DNA of 64,000 bases from Spirometra erinaceieuropaei (taxonomy: Eukaryota > Platyhelminthes > Cestoda > Diphyllobothriidea > Diphyllobothriidae), in the NCBI GenBank assembly GCA_902702965.1, contig CACRXP010000145.1:825611-889610 (forward strand), in the 5' to 3' direction. How positions within the stretch are numbered: position 1 is the first letter of the stretch; every line of letters starts with the position of its first letter. The notes under the pieces are model-generated. The model was not told the origin of the DNA, ran no database searches, and saw only the letters and a program-made list of their open reading frames with translations. Both the position numbers and the translations under genes were made by a program. This document shows positions 1 to 10,140 of this stretch, piece after piece.

Positions 1-510
1 TCCTCCTATATATACATTATGTGTATTGGAAGGTCGGCATCTCAAGAAATATAAATCGAAGTCAAATGCGTTCTTTGGGAGGGAAGTCTATTGCGTAAAG
101 TTTCGACGCCGGTTCCTCAGGTCGTCTTCAGACGCAGACGCAGAGCAAACGTGCCAACAACGGTTAACCTCTAGAGCGCCCCTGAGTGACTCTCATCTGA
201 GTCATTCTGTTTTACTTGGTTCTTGGCTCTTCCATTTCTCCTTGACGCTTTTGTACACGACACCCAACTCGATATGCCGAGTGCATGGCCTCGAAAAACT
301 CTCGGCCTTTCTCGAAAGGGCAGACACCGACAATCCGAGTTTTGTCCCGAGGGAAGGTGAGCATAACTACTTGAGACAGGTAGTCTCGTCTTTTTACTGC
401 CAGTTGGTGTTCGTGGATGCGTGTAGAGGCGGGTTTTCCCGTTTGACCACAATAAACTGCATCACAGGCCTCACACGGAATCTTGTAGACGACTTATTTC
501 ATATCTAAAT
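1..510 (-). mobile_element. Penelope-like element 3' end: GIY-YIG endonuclease remnant and terminal repeat
   Basis: Read on the minus strand from about 500 down to 170, broken frames match the GIY-YIG endonuclease domain of Penelope-like retroelements. The text has a Cys-Gly-Gln-Thr-Gly-Lys stretch, then TRIHEHQLAVK-like residues, then a KTRIVGVCPFEKG-like stretch, nearly parallel to the fragments at 51000-51286 and 53180-53450. Below 135 the sequence becomes the element's terminal repeat, which also occurs inverted at 51500-51610. At least one frame change separates the pieces, so this is a dead copy. In living relatives this nuclease nicks target DNA for reverse transcription; here no function is expected. 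The upstream reverse transcriptase is absent. The opposite strand gives a 160-codon open frame that I take to be an antisense shadow. Confidence 0.72.
100..131 (-). ncRNA. Hammerhead-ribozyme-like core in Penelope terminal repeat (degenerate)
   Basis: On the minus strand the terminal repeat reads CTGAAGA, a C, a short GAC/GTC stem enclosing about 13 bases, then GAAAC. This is the order of the conserved hammerhead core, CUGANGA - stem II - GAAA. Hammerhead motifs are known from Penelope-like elements. One extra base sits between CUGAAGA and stem II, and I did not find convincing stems I and III, so activity is doubtful. Confidence 0.4.
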
Positions 511-584
511 AGCCCACCCTACCCTTAGGATGTACTATATGAGAGTGTAATGTAGTCCTTAGTCTGTGTGTTGTGAAATTCATT

Positions 585-660
585 GGGAACGAAATAATTT
601 TATTGCGTAAATTTTCGAGACTGGTTCCTCAACTCTTCCTCGGACGTATGCATCAAGTAG
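585..660 (-). repeat. Second Penelope terminal-repeat fragment
   Basis: The plus strand carries TTTATTGCGTAAATTTTCGA followed by GACTGGTTCCTCAAC. This is the same terminal-repeat text as 85-120 and 51580-51605. On the minus strand it gives a diverged hammerhead-like order (CCGAGGA, a GAG/CTC stem, GAAAA). No coding part of the element is attached. Confidence 0.55.
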
Positions 661-904
661 GGAGTCTACTAAAAGATTTCGTGGTTGGCAAGTGACTGCG
701 CCGGTACGCTTGAACTTTTATTTTGCAGAAATTCATGAAGGTAAGGCATGCATCAATAATCATATTGGTTTAGATGTTTCGTACAAAGTTCTTGAAGTCA
801 AATGAAACGAGCGCAGTCAATGCCGACGGGATTACGATAGCCTAACGCGTATGGGTGCGGACTTCTGTCAATCACAGAGTCATTCGTTAGGCATGGTTAA
901 ATAA

Positions 905-1083
905 TTAAGGGAGACGTAAGGTGGCCATTTCTGGCTCATAAACCGTCGCCAGCCAGCCCTATTCAAACCCAGGTTTGGAGACCCCTGAGGTTCGAACCCG
1001 CGTTGTTTGGGATATTAAGCGTTGGTGATCCCAATATTTCAACCCTTGAGCCAGGGGCTCGTTGCCCTGTCGGTTATCGTCAG
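905..1083 (-). mobile_element. tRNA-derived SINE, degraded copy
   Basis: On the minus strand the copy shows the same module order as the better copies at 7681 and 34985. It has a GAGCCCCTGGCTCAAGGG A-box region, a perfect B-box-like GGTTCGAACC at about 989-1000, then a body ending in GAGCCAGAAATGGCCA and a CGTCTCCC tail. The A box is damaged. SINEs of this type are transcribed by RNA polymerase III from the internal boxes and copied by LINE enzymes. Confidence 0.7.
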
Positions 1084-2153
1084 AAACACTAATCATGTTG
1101 GACGTGCGTTCACCGATCGGATTACGGGATAAGCATGCCTAGAAACCCAGTCGATGAACGAAATTCTAGCATAATATGTATACATCGGTCAAGTTTTCGA
1201 CAGTTTTGCATCAGTGAGATGACAGGAAGATTTAAACAATTTAACCGAATATCTAATTGCGGAGAACTCGGCGACCTCCTTGTAGTTCTACATCAAAACA
1301 GAATGATACGGTCTCAGTATAACCAGGGCTCGAATCACGTAAGTTACGAGGGCCCGACCGACAGCCTGGAGTTTTCCGCACTTTAACCGAATCGTCGCTC
1401 AACTTACTGTAAAGTGTGCCATACCCGGATACTCAGTTGCATCACCTAAATCAACCAAAACACCTATTAATTCAATTTGTATGGCAATCATTTAGTGGGT
1501 TTTTCGTTGGTTGCTTAATAAAACCTATTCGTCGGTCAGTTTTTTTTACACGAAAAGCGTTCTGGCGGGTGACTTGGTCCAAACGGAAGAACTCAAGGCT
1601 CGTGGCCGGCGTCTCGAAGTTCAGATGGTTCGAGCGTTCACTGCACTCAAGCCCTAGCCCTTCTGTCGCAGGTTAGGGTTCATCCGAGGCCACCGACTTC
1701 TTCACAATTGCATGCTGTGATAAAAAGTGTATCGGTCATCCAAGTCTGCAGACGAACTCTTTTTTCCGGGAAAATGCACTCGCATGTTTGAACATCACCC
1801 TTACATTAGAAGAACAAGTCAACGGGCATGTAAACAGTTCGCTCGTAGAAAGTGACATGGAAAACTGCAGTCCCGGATATAGCGCAAAGGTGACTTGCGC
1901 GTGAATTTATTAGTAATAAAGCCGACTTTCAATTTAGACACGTCGCCCTCCCCTCCCGTGCCAGCGGAAAGACCGAGTCAAAGCGGTTGGATAGGCGCAG
2001 TAGTTCATGTTGCGTGGTCTCCGACAAAGGCTTTCAATACGCAAACATAAACATCTAAGATGTGTTGCCCAACACTACTGAACTATAGTGACTTCAATGT
2101 AAAATCATTTTATGGGTAGTCAGTGACGTTTCAGCAAATATGACCGAATGGAT
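1084..2153. other. No recognisable gene or element
   Basis: Only short unremarkable open frames are present (83 and 86 codons at 1135-1386 and 1416-1676). They show no recognisable motif or domain. I see no clear repeat here shared with the rest of the window. Confidence 0.5.
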
Positions 2154-2880
2154 TCATGCCATGTGGAGAGATGCAGTGAAAGCGTAAGCGGAGCTGACAG
2201 GTGTTGGTCGTGGCCCTGACAGTAGTCCATCAGTCATAATGCGACGGATTCTTGGGTGCCCGAACAGATCCATGTGTGACAGGAATACGTGGACACAAGG
2301 GGAATGGGTTGGCCGGCACCAATGCCTCACACGAACACACGACAGTTTGACCTTCGTGTCCGACGATTTCCACTGTATTCTCAACAGCAGAGTGAGATCA
2401 GGAACGGGGAATTCACGCGAGTTTATTTACTGTGGTTGTACACGTGTGATGCATCTACCGCGCTCTCTCCTTCCCCCAATCCGAACCCCGTATCAAGACA
2501 AAATCAAGAAGACCGGAGGCGGATGAGAGCACAGGTGGCTAGCATAGCGAAAACCCGCATCTAGGCATATCAAAACACACCCTAGTCCATTATGCGCACT
2601 GGCCAGGCGGTGTTCTACGCAGGTTTTTATGCAGGCGCACGTGACGTAATAGGCCCATCCGGTGAGCGAATGTGCGTGAACGGTGTGGGCAGTTGAGGCG
2701 GGTGTGGTTGGTGTATGTAGGTGCTGCCGGTAACCATTCGCCAGTCTCTGCGCAGTGGATTCGCAGGGGACCGACCAGGCCTATGCATGGTGTACATGTG
2801 CAGTAGCAGTAGAGGCAGGATAGGTTCGCGGCTGTAGAATCAGTAGCGCCACATCTACCGGACTCTCCTTTTCTCCTCAA
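2154..2880 (-). pseudogene. RTE-like LINE C-terminal zinc-finger remnants, two tandem pieces
   Basis: Two pieces of the zinc-finger tail lie head to tail on the minus strand. The first (2880-2590) reads GLVGPLRIHCAETGEWLPA, then TRLNCPHRSRTFAHRMGLLRH and a final VRLH. That is the second half of one C2H2 finger, the linker, and a second finger whose second cysteine has become arginine. After about 90 bases of the element's 3' non-coding module (2530-2440), a further finger half, SHMDLFGHPRIR, follows at 2384-2154. The intact counterpart is at 63684-64000. Such fingers bind nucleic acid; here they are fragments and the reverse transcriptase is missing. Confidence 0.68.
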
Positions 2881-2960
2881 ACTTTACTCCGGTGTCAAGA
2901 TAGAGTCCAGAAAACCGGAGACGGGAGAGGGTGCAGGTGGCTGGCACGGTGAAAACTCGC
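2845..2960 (-). repeat. RTE 3' non-coding module, copy
   Basis: The stretch contains ACCGGACTCTCCTTTTCTCC, then a GTGTCAAGATAGAGTC-like run and an ACCGGAGACGGGAGAGG-GCAGGTGGC run. These match the module at 62700-62800 and its inverse at 18300-18390. It sits just upstream (in minus-strand sense) of a zinc-finger remnant, so 3' modules and fingers alternate here. Confidence 0.65.
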
Positions 2961-3509
2961 ACGCTCTGGTCCACCCTGCCCACCGACCGGGATTTTACAC
3001 CAAAAAGAGAAAGCAGGACGTCTCGTTTGTGCGGCATTCGCCTGCACCTTGTCGTGCCGCCACTCGACCACTTTTGGCGTTCGTTATGGCTGCGCATTTT
3101 CGATAACGCCTGGCAGACTCCGATCTAGTCCCGTGTCCTACAGCACATCCAATACGTGGCCCATTTTAGGGACACACACATATGCACTCTCCTTCTCTCT
3201 CCGGCGTGACTTAACACAGTCAGCCACGCCCTGCCATAGTCGGTTACCATTGTCACCTGAAGGGACGATATGAGGTTCTCTGCACAACAAAACCCCTCAT
3301 TTTTCTGTGTTTCGTCTTACGTCCTGATGACTGTTGTGCCTCAATTTACGACGATTTCTAAGGCCGCCACAAGTCACAGAGGCATTTGCAGTGACAAATG
3401 GGACGAAGCAGAATTGTGTAGGCACTTCATGTTTTTCGCTATGCCGATGTGAGAGTGGCCGGCGAACGACACTGGCTGCTGAATGGACGGTCAACTGCCA
3501 AACGCCTTC

Positions 3510-4042
3510 CCCACCACAAAGCATCTGACGTGTTTTACACTACCAGGACGCACTAACAATCCTAATTTGGAGAGTCGCCACCTGACGGGATAGCCTGGTC
3601 CTCTTCCGAAACACGGATCAAACGGCGCGACTCCATATTGTGCGGCCTTTCTGCTAATTCTCACAAACCTGACAGCCGAGATATACCGCATGGAGACGTG
3701 GTTGTGAGGATTTCGAGACGGCGACTGCGGGACCCATGTAGGCGTGGCTTCAGCCCTGTCAGTCATTATGTCAAATTCAACCTCCAGTTGTCTTGACTCT
3801 GTCTTGCCCTTGGAATACGGAGGGTGTGGATGTGGAATGAGGTAGATCATGTGCGAATCTGCTTCACCATAAACAAACTGCCCCGCAAGTGGGCACCAGA
3901 GCAGTAGTGGTCCTCGGTAGCCTGCGATGATCGAACTATTATCTGTGCGAATGTATTTGCACACATACACACACATACCCACGCCTAGCCCTAGGCTCGA
4001 ATTCATCTTTCAGACGCGTAGGCAAACAACTGACGGGCACAT
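3510..4042. repeat. Dispersed ~500-bp repeat, copy A
   Basis: From about 3541 to 4042 the sequence is nearly identical, base for base, to 13158-13652 in the same orientation. The differences I noticed are scattered single-base changes. Its left edge (CACCTGACGGGATAGCCTGG) resembles the start of the RTE 3' module (CAACTGACGGGATAACTCGG at 61067), so it may derive from that family. The minus strand gives a 171-codon open frame with no recognisable domain; the same frame in copy B is what two young copies of one repeat would show anyway. Confidence 0.8.
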
Positions 4043-6496
4043 TCCAGTCATGTGGGAGCTTGCATGCACCTTATTGATGACCGATAGAGCTGGGTGCACC
4101 CTTTTTCTACCTTGGATGCCATGCTAATGGCGGCAGAGGTATTCCGAAGGCTATCACAAGTGACGCCCAGTACTGCGCAGTAAGGAACGTGTAGGCTATT
4201 TTGATCCCCGAAATGTCTGATGTTTATTATGACAGCGCAGGTAGGGCTGAAGCCAGAATATCAGAAAAAAAAACAGCTGCATCGGTTCCTCACTCCAGCC
4301 GTTCGGCACTGTGTGCGGACCCTACTAATTATTCCACTAGGACAGAGTGCGTGCCCCATAAATGTCAATCTGGTAGACATTTAGGTACATGTTCAGTGCT
4401 CAGAGACTCCTTCTTTATGCTTAAAATAATGTTTTCACTGAAAACTTTGGAAGATTCAAAATAATGGTGTCCTTTCCCTTTCGCTCTAAACGGATCCATG
4501 ACGACGAATTACCACCCGCTCTCCCTCCTAGAGTCGACCCCAGTTTCGCATTTTCTAATTTACCTTTGTTTCGTAAAGAATATTGGTGGTCCTTTCATAC
4601 ATCTAATTGTTTTGCAAGGCATCTTAGAATACTACATGCTGGGCTGTTATTAAAGTGTGGTCTAGAACAATAATTAGATGGGCTCTTACCTCAATGTGCT
4701 GTTCCTGTTTTATGTCATTATATAATCCTCGAAAGAAGTTTCAACGTCATAGAGATTTTCCCGCTATGGCGCTCAGACATGGTTTTACGAAAGAGTCAGT
4801 ACGAAAGGCGCCATCCAAGATAAGAATCTATTCGATTTCCTCTTTCGACAACGTTCCAAAATCAGACAGCAGGTCTTTTGTTTATTTAAATAACTACGTT
4901 CATGCATGAGTGGACCCTGCAGTTATGGTTTCGTTTTAAACCGATTTTGTCTAAACTCTGAGTCCATAACCCTTTCGAAGGCTGTAACATGACGACAAGT
5001 CATCGCCATTGACGATCCGCGGTTGAAATGACCCTTTCAGATTAATTTTGCTTCATTTAACCGGCCACGGCCCAATGACAGGTGTGAGTGCAAGTCCTAG
5101 TATCTGAAGGCCGACGTTCTGTCGGATGGAGTATGCGGTGCTAACAGGCATGCAGAGATGTCGTTCATCGCTCTCTCCTTGTGGTGGTTAATCGGCACAC
5201 AAACTTTTGCTTTGGCTTAACCGTCCAGCGCGTACATATGATTCAAAATCAAATGGGATTCGCGTTAACCAAGATATCTTGATTGCAGGACAGATGTGGA
5301 CCATTCCATATTGCCTTTAAGTGCCTGGTCTAGGACAATCGCTCTCAAAAGCTTCTCGCCCTGGTTATTCGCATCTCAAACAACGCAAAGTGGAACCTCC
5401 GCAAAAACTACACTGCGTCTAATTTTGGAAACAAAGTGTCTTTTACATCAAAGGGTCGACTGGCTGCCGTACCCGTTAGTGAATGAAAAGCGCAGGCTAC
5501 CTCAGTTTTCGTGCATTTAATTCGTCCAATACCTTCAAATTTTCAATTCTTCGTTGTTGCCTACATTCGCAAATCAAGTTTAAATAGCAGACAGCATTTA
5601 TGTTTATACAGATAGGTAGATTCTCAAAAATTAAACAGAATTTTCAATACCCATCAGGAGTAAATTTTTGCATAACGTTGTTTGTTCTTAAATTATGCGT
5701 TTTTCGACGTACCAGAAGCGGCTTCAGGTTAGTCGCGACGGCCGCCAATTTCAAGATATATCATGATTTTCGTCACACGACGAGTCCAATTATTTTTATC
5801 GGAGGTTAAAGGACAGCTGAAGTCGTTGACCACACAATGTATTTTTTTACAAGCAGCATGGATTTGGAACGATAGCCATTTAAACAAAATAAAGAGAAAT
5901 GCGCAAAATACTCCTTTATTTTTATGCACTTTCGTATTCTATTTGCGTCGTACTTTGAAACACTTTCCCTCACTGGAGATTTCTTCCTATCCAGCACTGG
6001 AAAATCGAAGTACGACTACCTGAAACTTAGCCGAGTAGTATTTTATTTAAAGCATGAAAAGGAGATTTGCTGTGGCAAACGGAAGCTCAGAAGAAGTGAG
6101 TCCTCTCCTGTTCATTCCACTTGAAATTGTCAGCCTTGTGATGTGTTCTGCTAGTTAAGGCGGTTTTCAACCTTGACGTAATTTCCAGACTGAGTAAACT
6201 CAACTTTCATTGGATCGGTAGGTAGGCGTAGAAATAACCGAGGGGGATATATAAAAAGCCGAGCTGTAATTAGTACTAACCCACTCTTTTCTTCGCCTCA
6301 GGCAAAAATATGACGCTGCATTCCGTCTCATGTGCATTTTAAAATATTTAATACCAGGTTTTTACAGTTAAATGCATTTGTGCACTAATGGCAGTCATTG
6401 GTCTGCCAATTAGAACGGCAAAATTCTTATAGGAATTCTCTCAAAAATGAAGAACAACAATGTGGTGTCCAGTCGCAAACTTCGGGGGATGATAAA
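4043..6496. other. No recognisable gene or element
   Basis: AT-rich DNA, increasingly so after 5500, holding only open frames under 90 codons without motifs. I found no match here to the repeat families seen elsewhere in the window. Confidence 0.5.
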
Positions 6497-7465
6497 CAGT
6501 AGCTAGTCAAACACACGAAATGTCAACCAAAATTCAAAAATGCGTTTTCGTTTCGAAAAGATTAATTAAATAGGATTGTAAAATTAATCATTATGCGGCA
6601 TAATTCTGTAATAATTCAGTTACCTCAGAATGCCGGCTTTCAAACGAAATTCTTTCCGGCTGCATGGAAAAACTACGCTCTGTAAAAAAATGGCCATTTA
6701 GGTACCGTGCATTTTTCTCACTGATTTTCGATGTCTTAAAAATTCAATCATATTTCATAGAAAACATGAATGAAAACATTCATTTATTGCCCACTATATA
6801 GAAGATTACGTCTTCTTCCAATTTTATACTGAAAGGAAGGGTATAATTCGGTTCTCAAAGATTTTTCCAATTCCCGAACAAGTTTGAACCTGACCCTGCA
6901 TTCAGGGTTTCCAAACTGCAAGCCGTATGTTTTCCGCGTATGGAAAACACCACATTTCTGTACGGTATTCGGAGGAGATCACACGGGGTCCATAAAATTT
7001 AGCAGTGGATTTGAGCCAAATTTTTAACTTTACAAGCCACATTGGTAAATGCAGATACATGACGTTTTATGAACGGCCATTTCACGGCATTAAACAATCT
7101 CAAAATTAGAAACATTTTAAAACCGAATTATGCCTTTCTTCGAGTATAAAATTAGAAAAAGGCGTAATCTTCTACCGAATGGACAAAAAATGAATATTTT
7201 TCTGCACGTTTTCCATGAAATATAATTAAATTTTTAAGGCTTCGAAAATCAATGGGAAAAATGTATGGCACCTAAGTAGTTATTTTTTACAGAGTGTAGT
7301 TTTTGCATGCAGCCGGAAAGAGGTTTGTTCGGAAGCCGGCATCCTGAATTATTATAGAATTATGCTGCATGATGATTAGTTTCACAACCCTACTTAATTA
7401 ATCTTTTCGAACCGACAACACATCTCGGAATTTTGGGTGTTATTTCATGAGCTGCCCGCCTACTG
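6497..7465. mobile_element. Fold-back (long-TIR) element, Tc1/mariner-like ends, copy 1
   Basis: Two arms of about 350 bases are inverted copies of each other: roughly 6497-6870 and 7100-7465. The left arm begins CAGTAGCTAGTC and the right arm ends in the complement of CAGTAGGCGGGC. The right end is followed by TA. Matching internal landmarks include AGATTAATTAAATAGGATTG on the left and the inverse of CAACCCTACTTAATTAATCT on the right. The CAGT terminus and TA target are typical of Tc1/mariner transposons. There is no transposase frame, so it would be non-autonomous. The copy at 42077-43071 is the same family. Confidence 0.8.
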
Positions 7466-7530
7466 TACCTGTTTGAAACGAACATTAAATGAGCTGCTGC
7501 CTAAATATCAAAGGTCTTTGTCGTTTCAAA

Positions 7531-7614
7531 CTCGTTCCGTTGTGCTTATAGGCTCTCTCTTGTGCGGCTGCTGGTTGGGCTCGAGATAGAGCCTATAAGG
7601 CACAACGGAACGAG
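7531..7614. repeat. Near-perfect inverted repeat (hairpin), 28-bp arms
   Basis: CTCGTTCCGTTGTGC-TTATAGGCTCT at 7531 is mirrored by AGAGCCTATAAGGCACAACG-GAACGAG ending at 7614. The loop of about 27 bases contains GTGCGGCTGCTGGTTGGGCT. The loop and one arm recur inverted at 34921-34960, so the hairpin belongs to a dispersed element. It lies just upstream of a SINE. Confidence 0.8.
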
Positions 7615-7680
7615 TGAGTTCCGTAGGAACGATCGGTGAGCGCCCCCCTACCATTGTATATTCCCGATCGAAAACCGACA

Positions 7681-7850
7681 AGGCAGCGGGCTCGTGACCC
7701 AGTGGTTAGAGGCGTGGACTTCTAAATAACAGGTCGCGAGTTCGAGCCTCGGGTGTTGCACACTTCGGGGTTGGGAATGGCTGGCTGAAGACGGCTAATA
7801 AGCCAGAAATGGCCATTCCAGTCTCCCTCGTCTTTGTCGGTAATGCCATT
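7681..7850 (+). mobile_element. tRNA-derived SINE, best-preserved plus-strand copy
   Basis: The head is tRNA-like. The A box TGACCCAGTGG at 7695-7705 and the B box GAGTTCGAGCC at 7738-7748 are spaced as in a tRNA, in an otherwise tRNA-sized context (GGGCTCGTGACCCAGTGG, then a GTGGACTTC anticodon-arm-like part). The body contains GGCTGGCTGAAGACGGCTAA then TAAGCCAGAAATGGCCATT and ends near TCTTTGTCGG. It differs from a true tRNA gene by lacking a closing acceptor stem and by the shared body. Related copies are at 905, 34985 and 50665. Confidence 0.82.
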
Positions 7851-8640
7851 CTAAACGTCCAAAGTTAGCCTCCGTTCTTCGCCCAGGCGTCAAGACGTTT
7901 CCTGCTGCCGTTTCCACATTTTCTCAAACCAACTATAAGCAATTCGCCTCTCACAAGCAACACCGTGCATGATCAGACTGTACCTTTTAAAACAGTAGTC
8001 AACGGGCATTAAATTCGAGAAATCCAGGTCCCCTTCAAAGTTCGGCTCCAATATTCCACCGAAACTAACATATTACGAGCTGAATGTGAGTCCACGCAGT
8101 AAGACTTTCCCTCCATAAACGGAATCCACGAGTGAAGGCGAATGTCCAAGTTCGAGGTGTATGCATGAGTAAAGGAAGTAGACTGGTCGAGAGTGCCAGA
8201 ACGGAATTCCCTGGCGCTATTCCTTGAGAGTTATCTATTTGAATTTATGGAAGTGGAAAAGTTGAGTAACGTAGGGATACTGAGGACGAGCGGACTTTCA
8301 ACATCCCTCAAGACTCTGTAGGAACCAAGTCATGGACGGAAGCTACTTCAACTTCCTACGTACAAAAGGGTATGCACGCCGGCATAGGCCGCCCAATGCA
8401 CGACAGCGCAGAAGTGAGGCGCCATGCGTTAGGGGTGACTCGAAATCAGAGCGTCAAGTCTGACTCACCCGATTGCAACCGCTCTGTTGGCCTACTTACC
8501 CGAGGAAGTAGAAATCGATATTTGCGGCCTCCAACAGTACTTTGGAAGCGCGCAGGTAATGCCGCATTCTGATTATTTTCCCCGCCCTCAATTCGAAAGA
8601 GCAGCTTGCTACCCCACTGATCTGTGCATGCCTGAGGTCA
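7851..8640. other. No recognisable gene or element
   Basis: Mixed-composition DNA with only a 66-codon frame at 8372-8572 and no recognisable motif. Confidence 0.45.
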
Positions 8641-8954
8641 ACTTTGCGGCTCGACGGCGGCCGAAATAGCGTGCGTCTGTGGGGCTTCGATGCTGCCGCC
8701 GCTGAGCGCGCGCGCACGTGCGGCGTACGCACGCACGCACACGGCTTTGAAGCCGCCGGCAGCAGTGCACAAGATGCAGCGTCAACAGAACATGAAGAAA
8801 GCTAGGCGACGATCGATACGGCCGAACACAGCTGATGTGACCGCACATTCAAAGAGGGAGGGGGGAGGACGCTGATAGCTGAAGGCCCAAGTTAGAGCTT
8901 GAGTTGTAGTCTGTGGGGGCGGTGCGACTGGACGAGAGAACGAACGCGTCGACG
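8641..8954. other. CpG-rich left flank of the assembly gap
   Basis: Composition shifts sharply to GC with many CpG steps (GAGCGCGCGCGCACGTGCGG, repeated ACGCACGC). A GGGGCGG GC-box-like motif lies at 8915-8921. It could be a CpG-rich promoter or first exon, or a repeat that defeated assembly. No splice-supported gene can be shown. Confidence 0.45.
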
Positions 8955-9898
8955 NNNNNNNNNNNNNNNNNNNNNNNNNNNNNNNNNNNNNNNNNNNNNN
9001 NNNNNNNNNNNNNNNNNNNNNNNNNNNNNNNNNNNNNNNNNNNNNNNNNNNNNNNNNNNNNNNNNNNNNNNNNNNNNNNNNNNNNNNNNNNNNNNNNNNN
9101 NNNNNNNNNNNNNNNNNNNNNNNNNNNNNNNNNNNNNNNNNNNNNNNNNNNNNNNNNNNNNNNNNNNNNNNNNNNNNNNNNNNNNNNNNNNNNNNNNNNN
9201 NNNNNNNNNNNNNNNNNNNNNNNNNNNNNNNNNNNNNNNNNNNNNNNNNNNNNNNNNNNNNNNNNNNNNNNNNNNNNNNNNNNNNNNNNNNNNNNNNNNN
9301 NNNNNNNNNNNNNNNNNNNNNNNNNNNNNNNNNNNNNNNNNNNNNNNNNNNNNNNNNNNNNNNNNNNNNNNNNNNNNNNNNNNNNNNNNNNNNNNNNNNN
9401 NNNNNNNNNNNNNNNNNNNNNNNNNNNNNNNNNNNNNNNNNNNNNNNNNNNNNNNNNNNNNNNNNNNNNNNNNNNNNNNNNNNNNNNNNNNNNNNNNNNN
9501 NNNNNNNNNNNNNNNNNNNNNNNNNNNNNNNNNNNNNNNNNNNNNNNNNNNNNNNNNNNNNNNNNNNNNNNNNNNNNNNNNNNNNNNNNNNNNNNNNNNN
9601 NNNNNNNNNNNNNNNNNNNNNNNNNNNNNNNNNNNNNNNNNNNNNNNNNNNNNNNNNNNNNNNNNNNNNNNNNNNNNNNNNNNNNNNNNNNNNNNNNNNN
9701 NNNNNNNNNNNNNNNNNNNNNNNNNNNNNNNNNNNNNNNNNNNNNNNNNNNNNNNNNNNNNNNNNNNNNNNNNNNNNNNNNNNNNNNNNNNNNNNNNNNN
9801 NNNNNNNNNNNNNNNNNNNNNNNNNNNNNNNNNNNNNNNNNNNNNNNNNNNNNNNNNNNNNNNNNNNNNNNNNNNNNNNNNNNNNNNNNNNNNNNNNN
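8955..9898. other. Assembly gap (944 N)
   Basis: Every base is N. Open frames that cross it are artefacts and carry no information. Confidence 0.99.
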
Positions 9899-10140
9899 CA
9901 AGATGAGACGTGCGCACATGCCGCGCACGTCGTGTGCGCACGCACCTCAGCGGCAAAAATACAATGAGATGTGCGGTCGTCAAAATTCGTTTTTGTGTCG
10001 CTGCTGGTGCGCGCGTGCTAGTGGAATGAATGAGTGCGCAAGCCCTCGTACGGACGGGGTAGAGCCATCTGTCGCTAGCTCAGTCGGGCCAGAAACGCCC
10101 GTAGAAGTAACAGAGCCGGATTCCGGACGGAAAGGCTGAT
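9899..10140. other. CpG-rich right flank of the assembly gap
   Basis: CpG density stays high (GCCGCGCACGTCGTGTGCGC, GGTGCGCGCGTGC) until about 10140 and then drops. The gap therefore lies inside one CpG-rich island at least 0.5 kb long excluding the Ns. Confidence 0.45.

Noticed and set aside
26..508. 160-codon plus-strand frame
   Set aside because: It lies opposite a Penelope GIY-YIG remnant, and the same antisense pattern occurs opposite the copies at 50882-51226 and 53200-53445.
3491..4006. 171-codon minus-strand frame, also present at 13104-13622
   Set aside because: Conservation of the frame follows from the two copies being almost identical DNA. No domain and no evidence of selection on the protein.
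7681..7760. Functional tRNA gene
   Set aside because: A and B boxes are present, but there is no acceptor stem and the sequence continues into a body shared with other SINE copies.
8782..10139. Long open frames of 335-408 codons on both strands
   Set aside because: They consist almost wholly of undetermined residues from the assembly gap.
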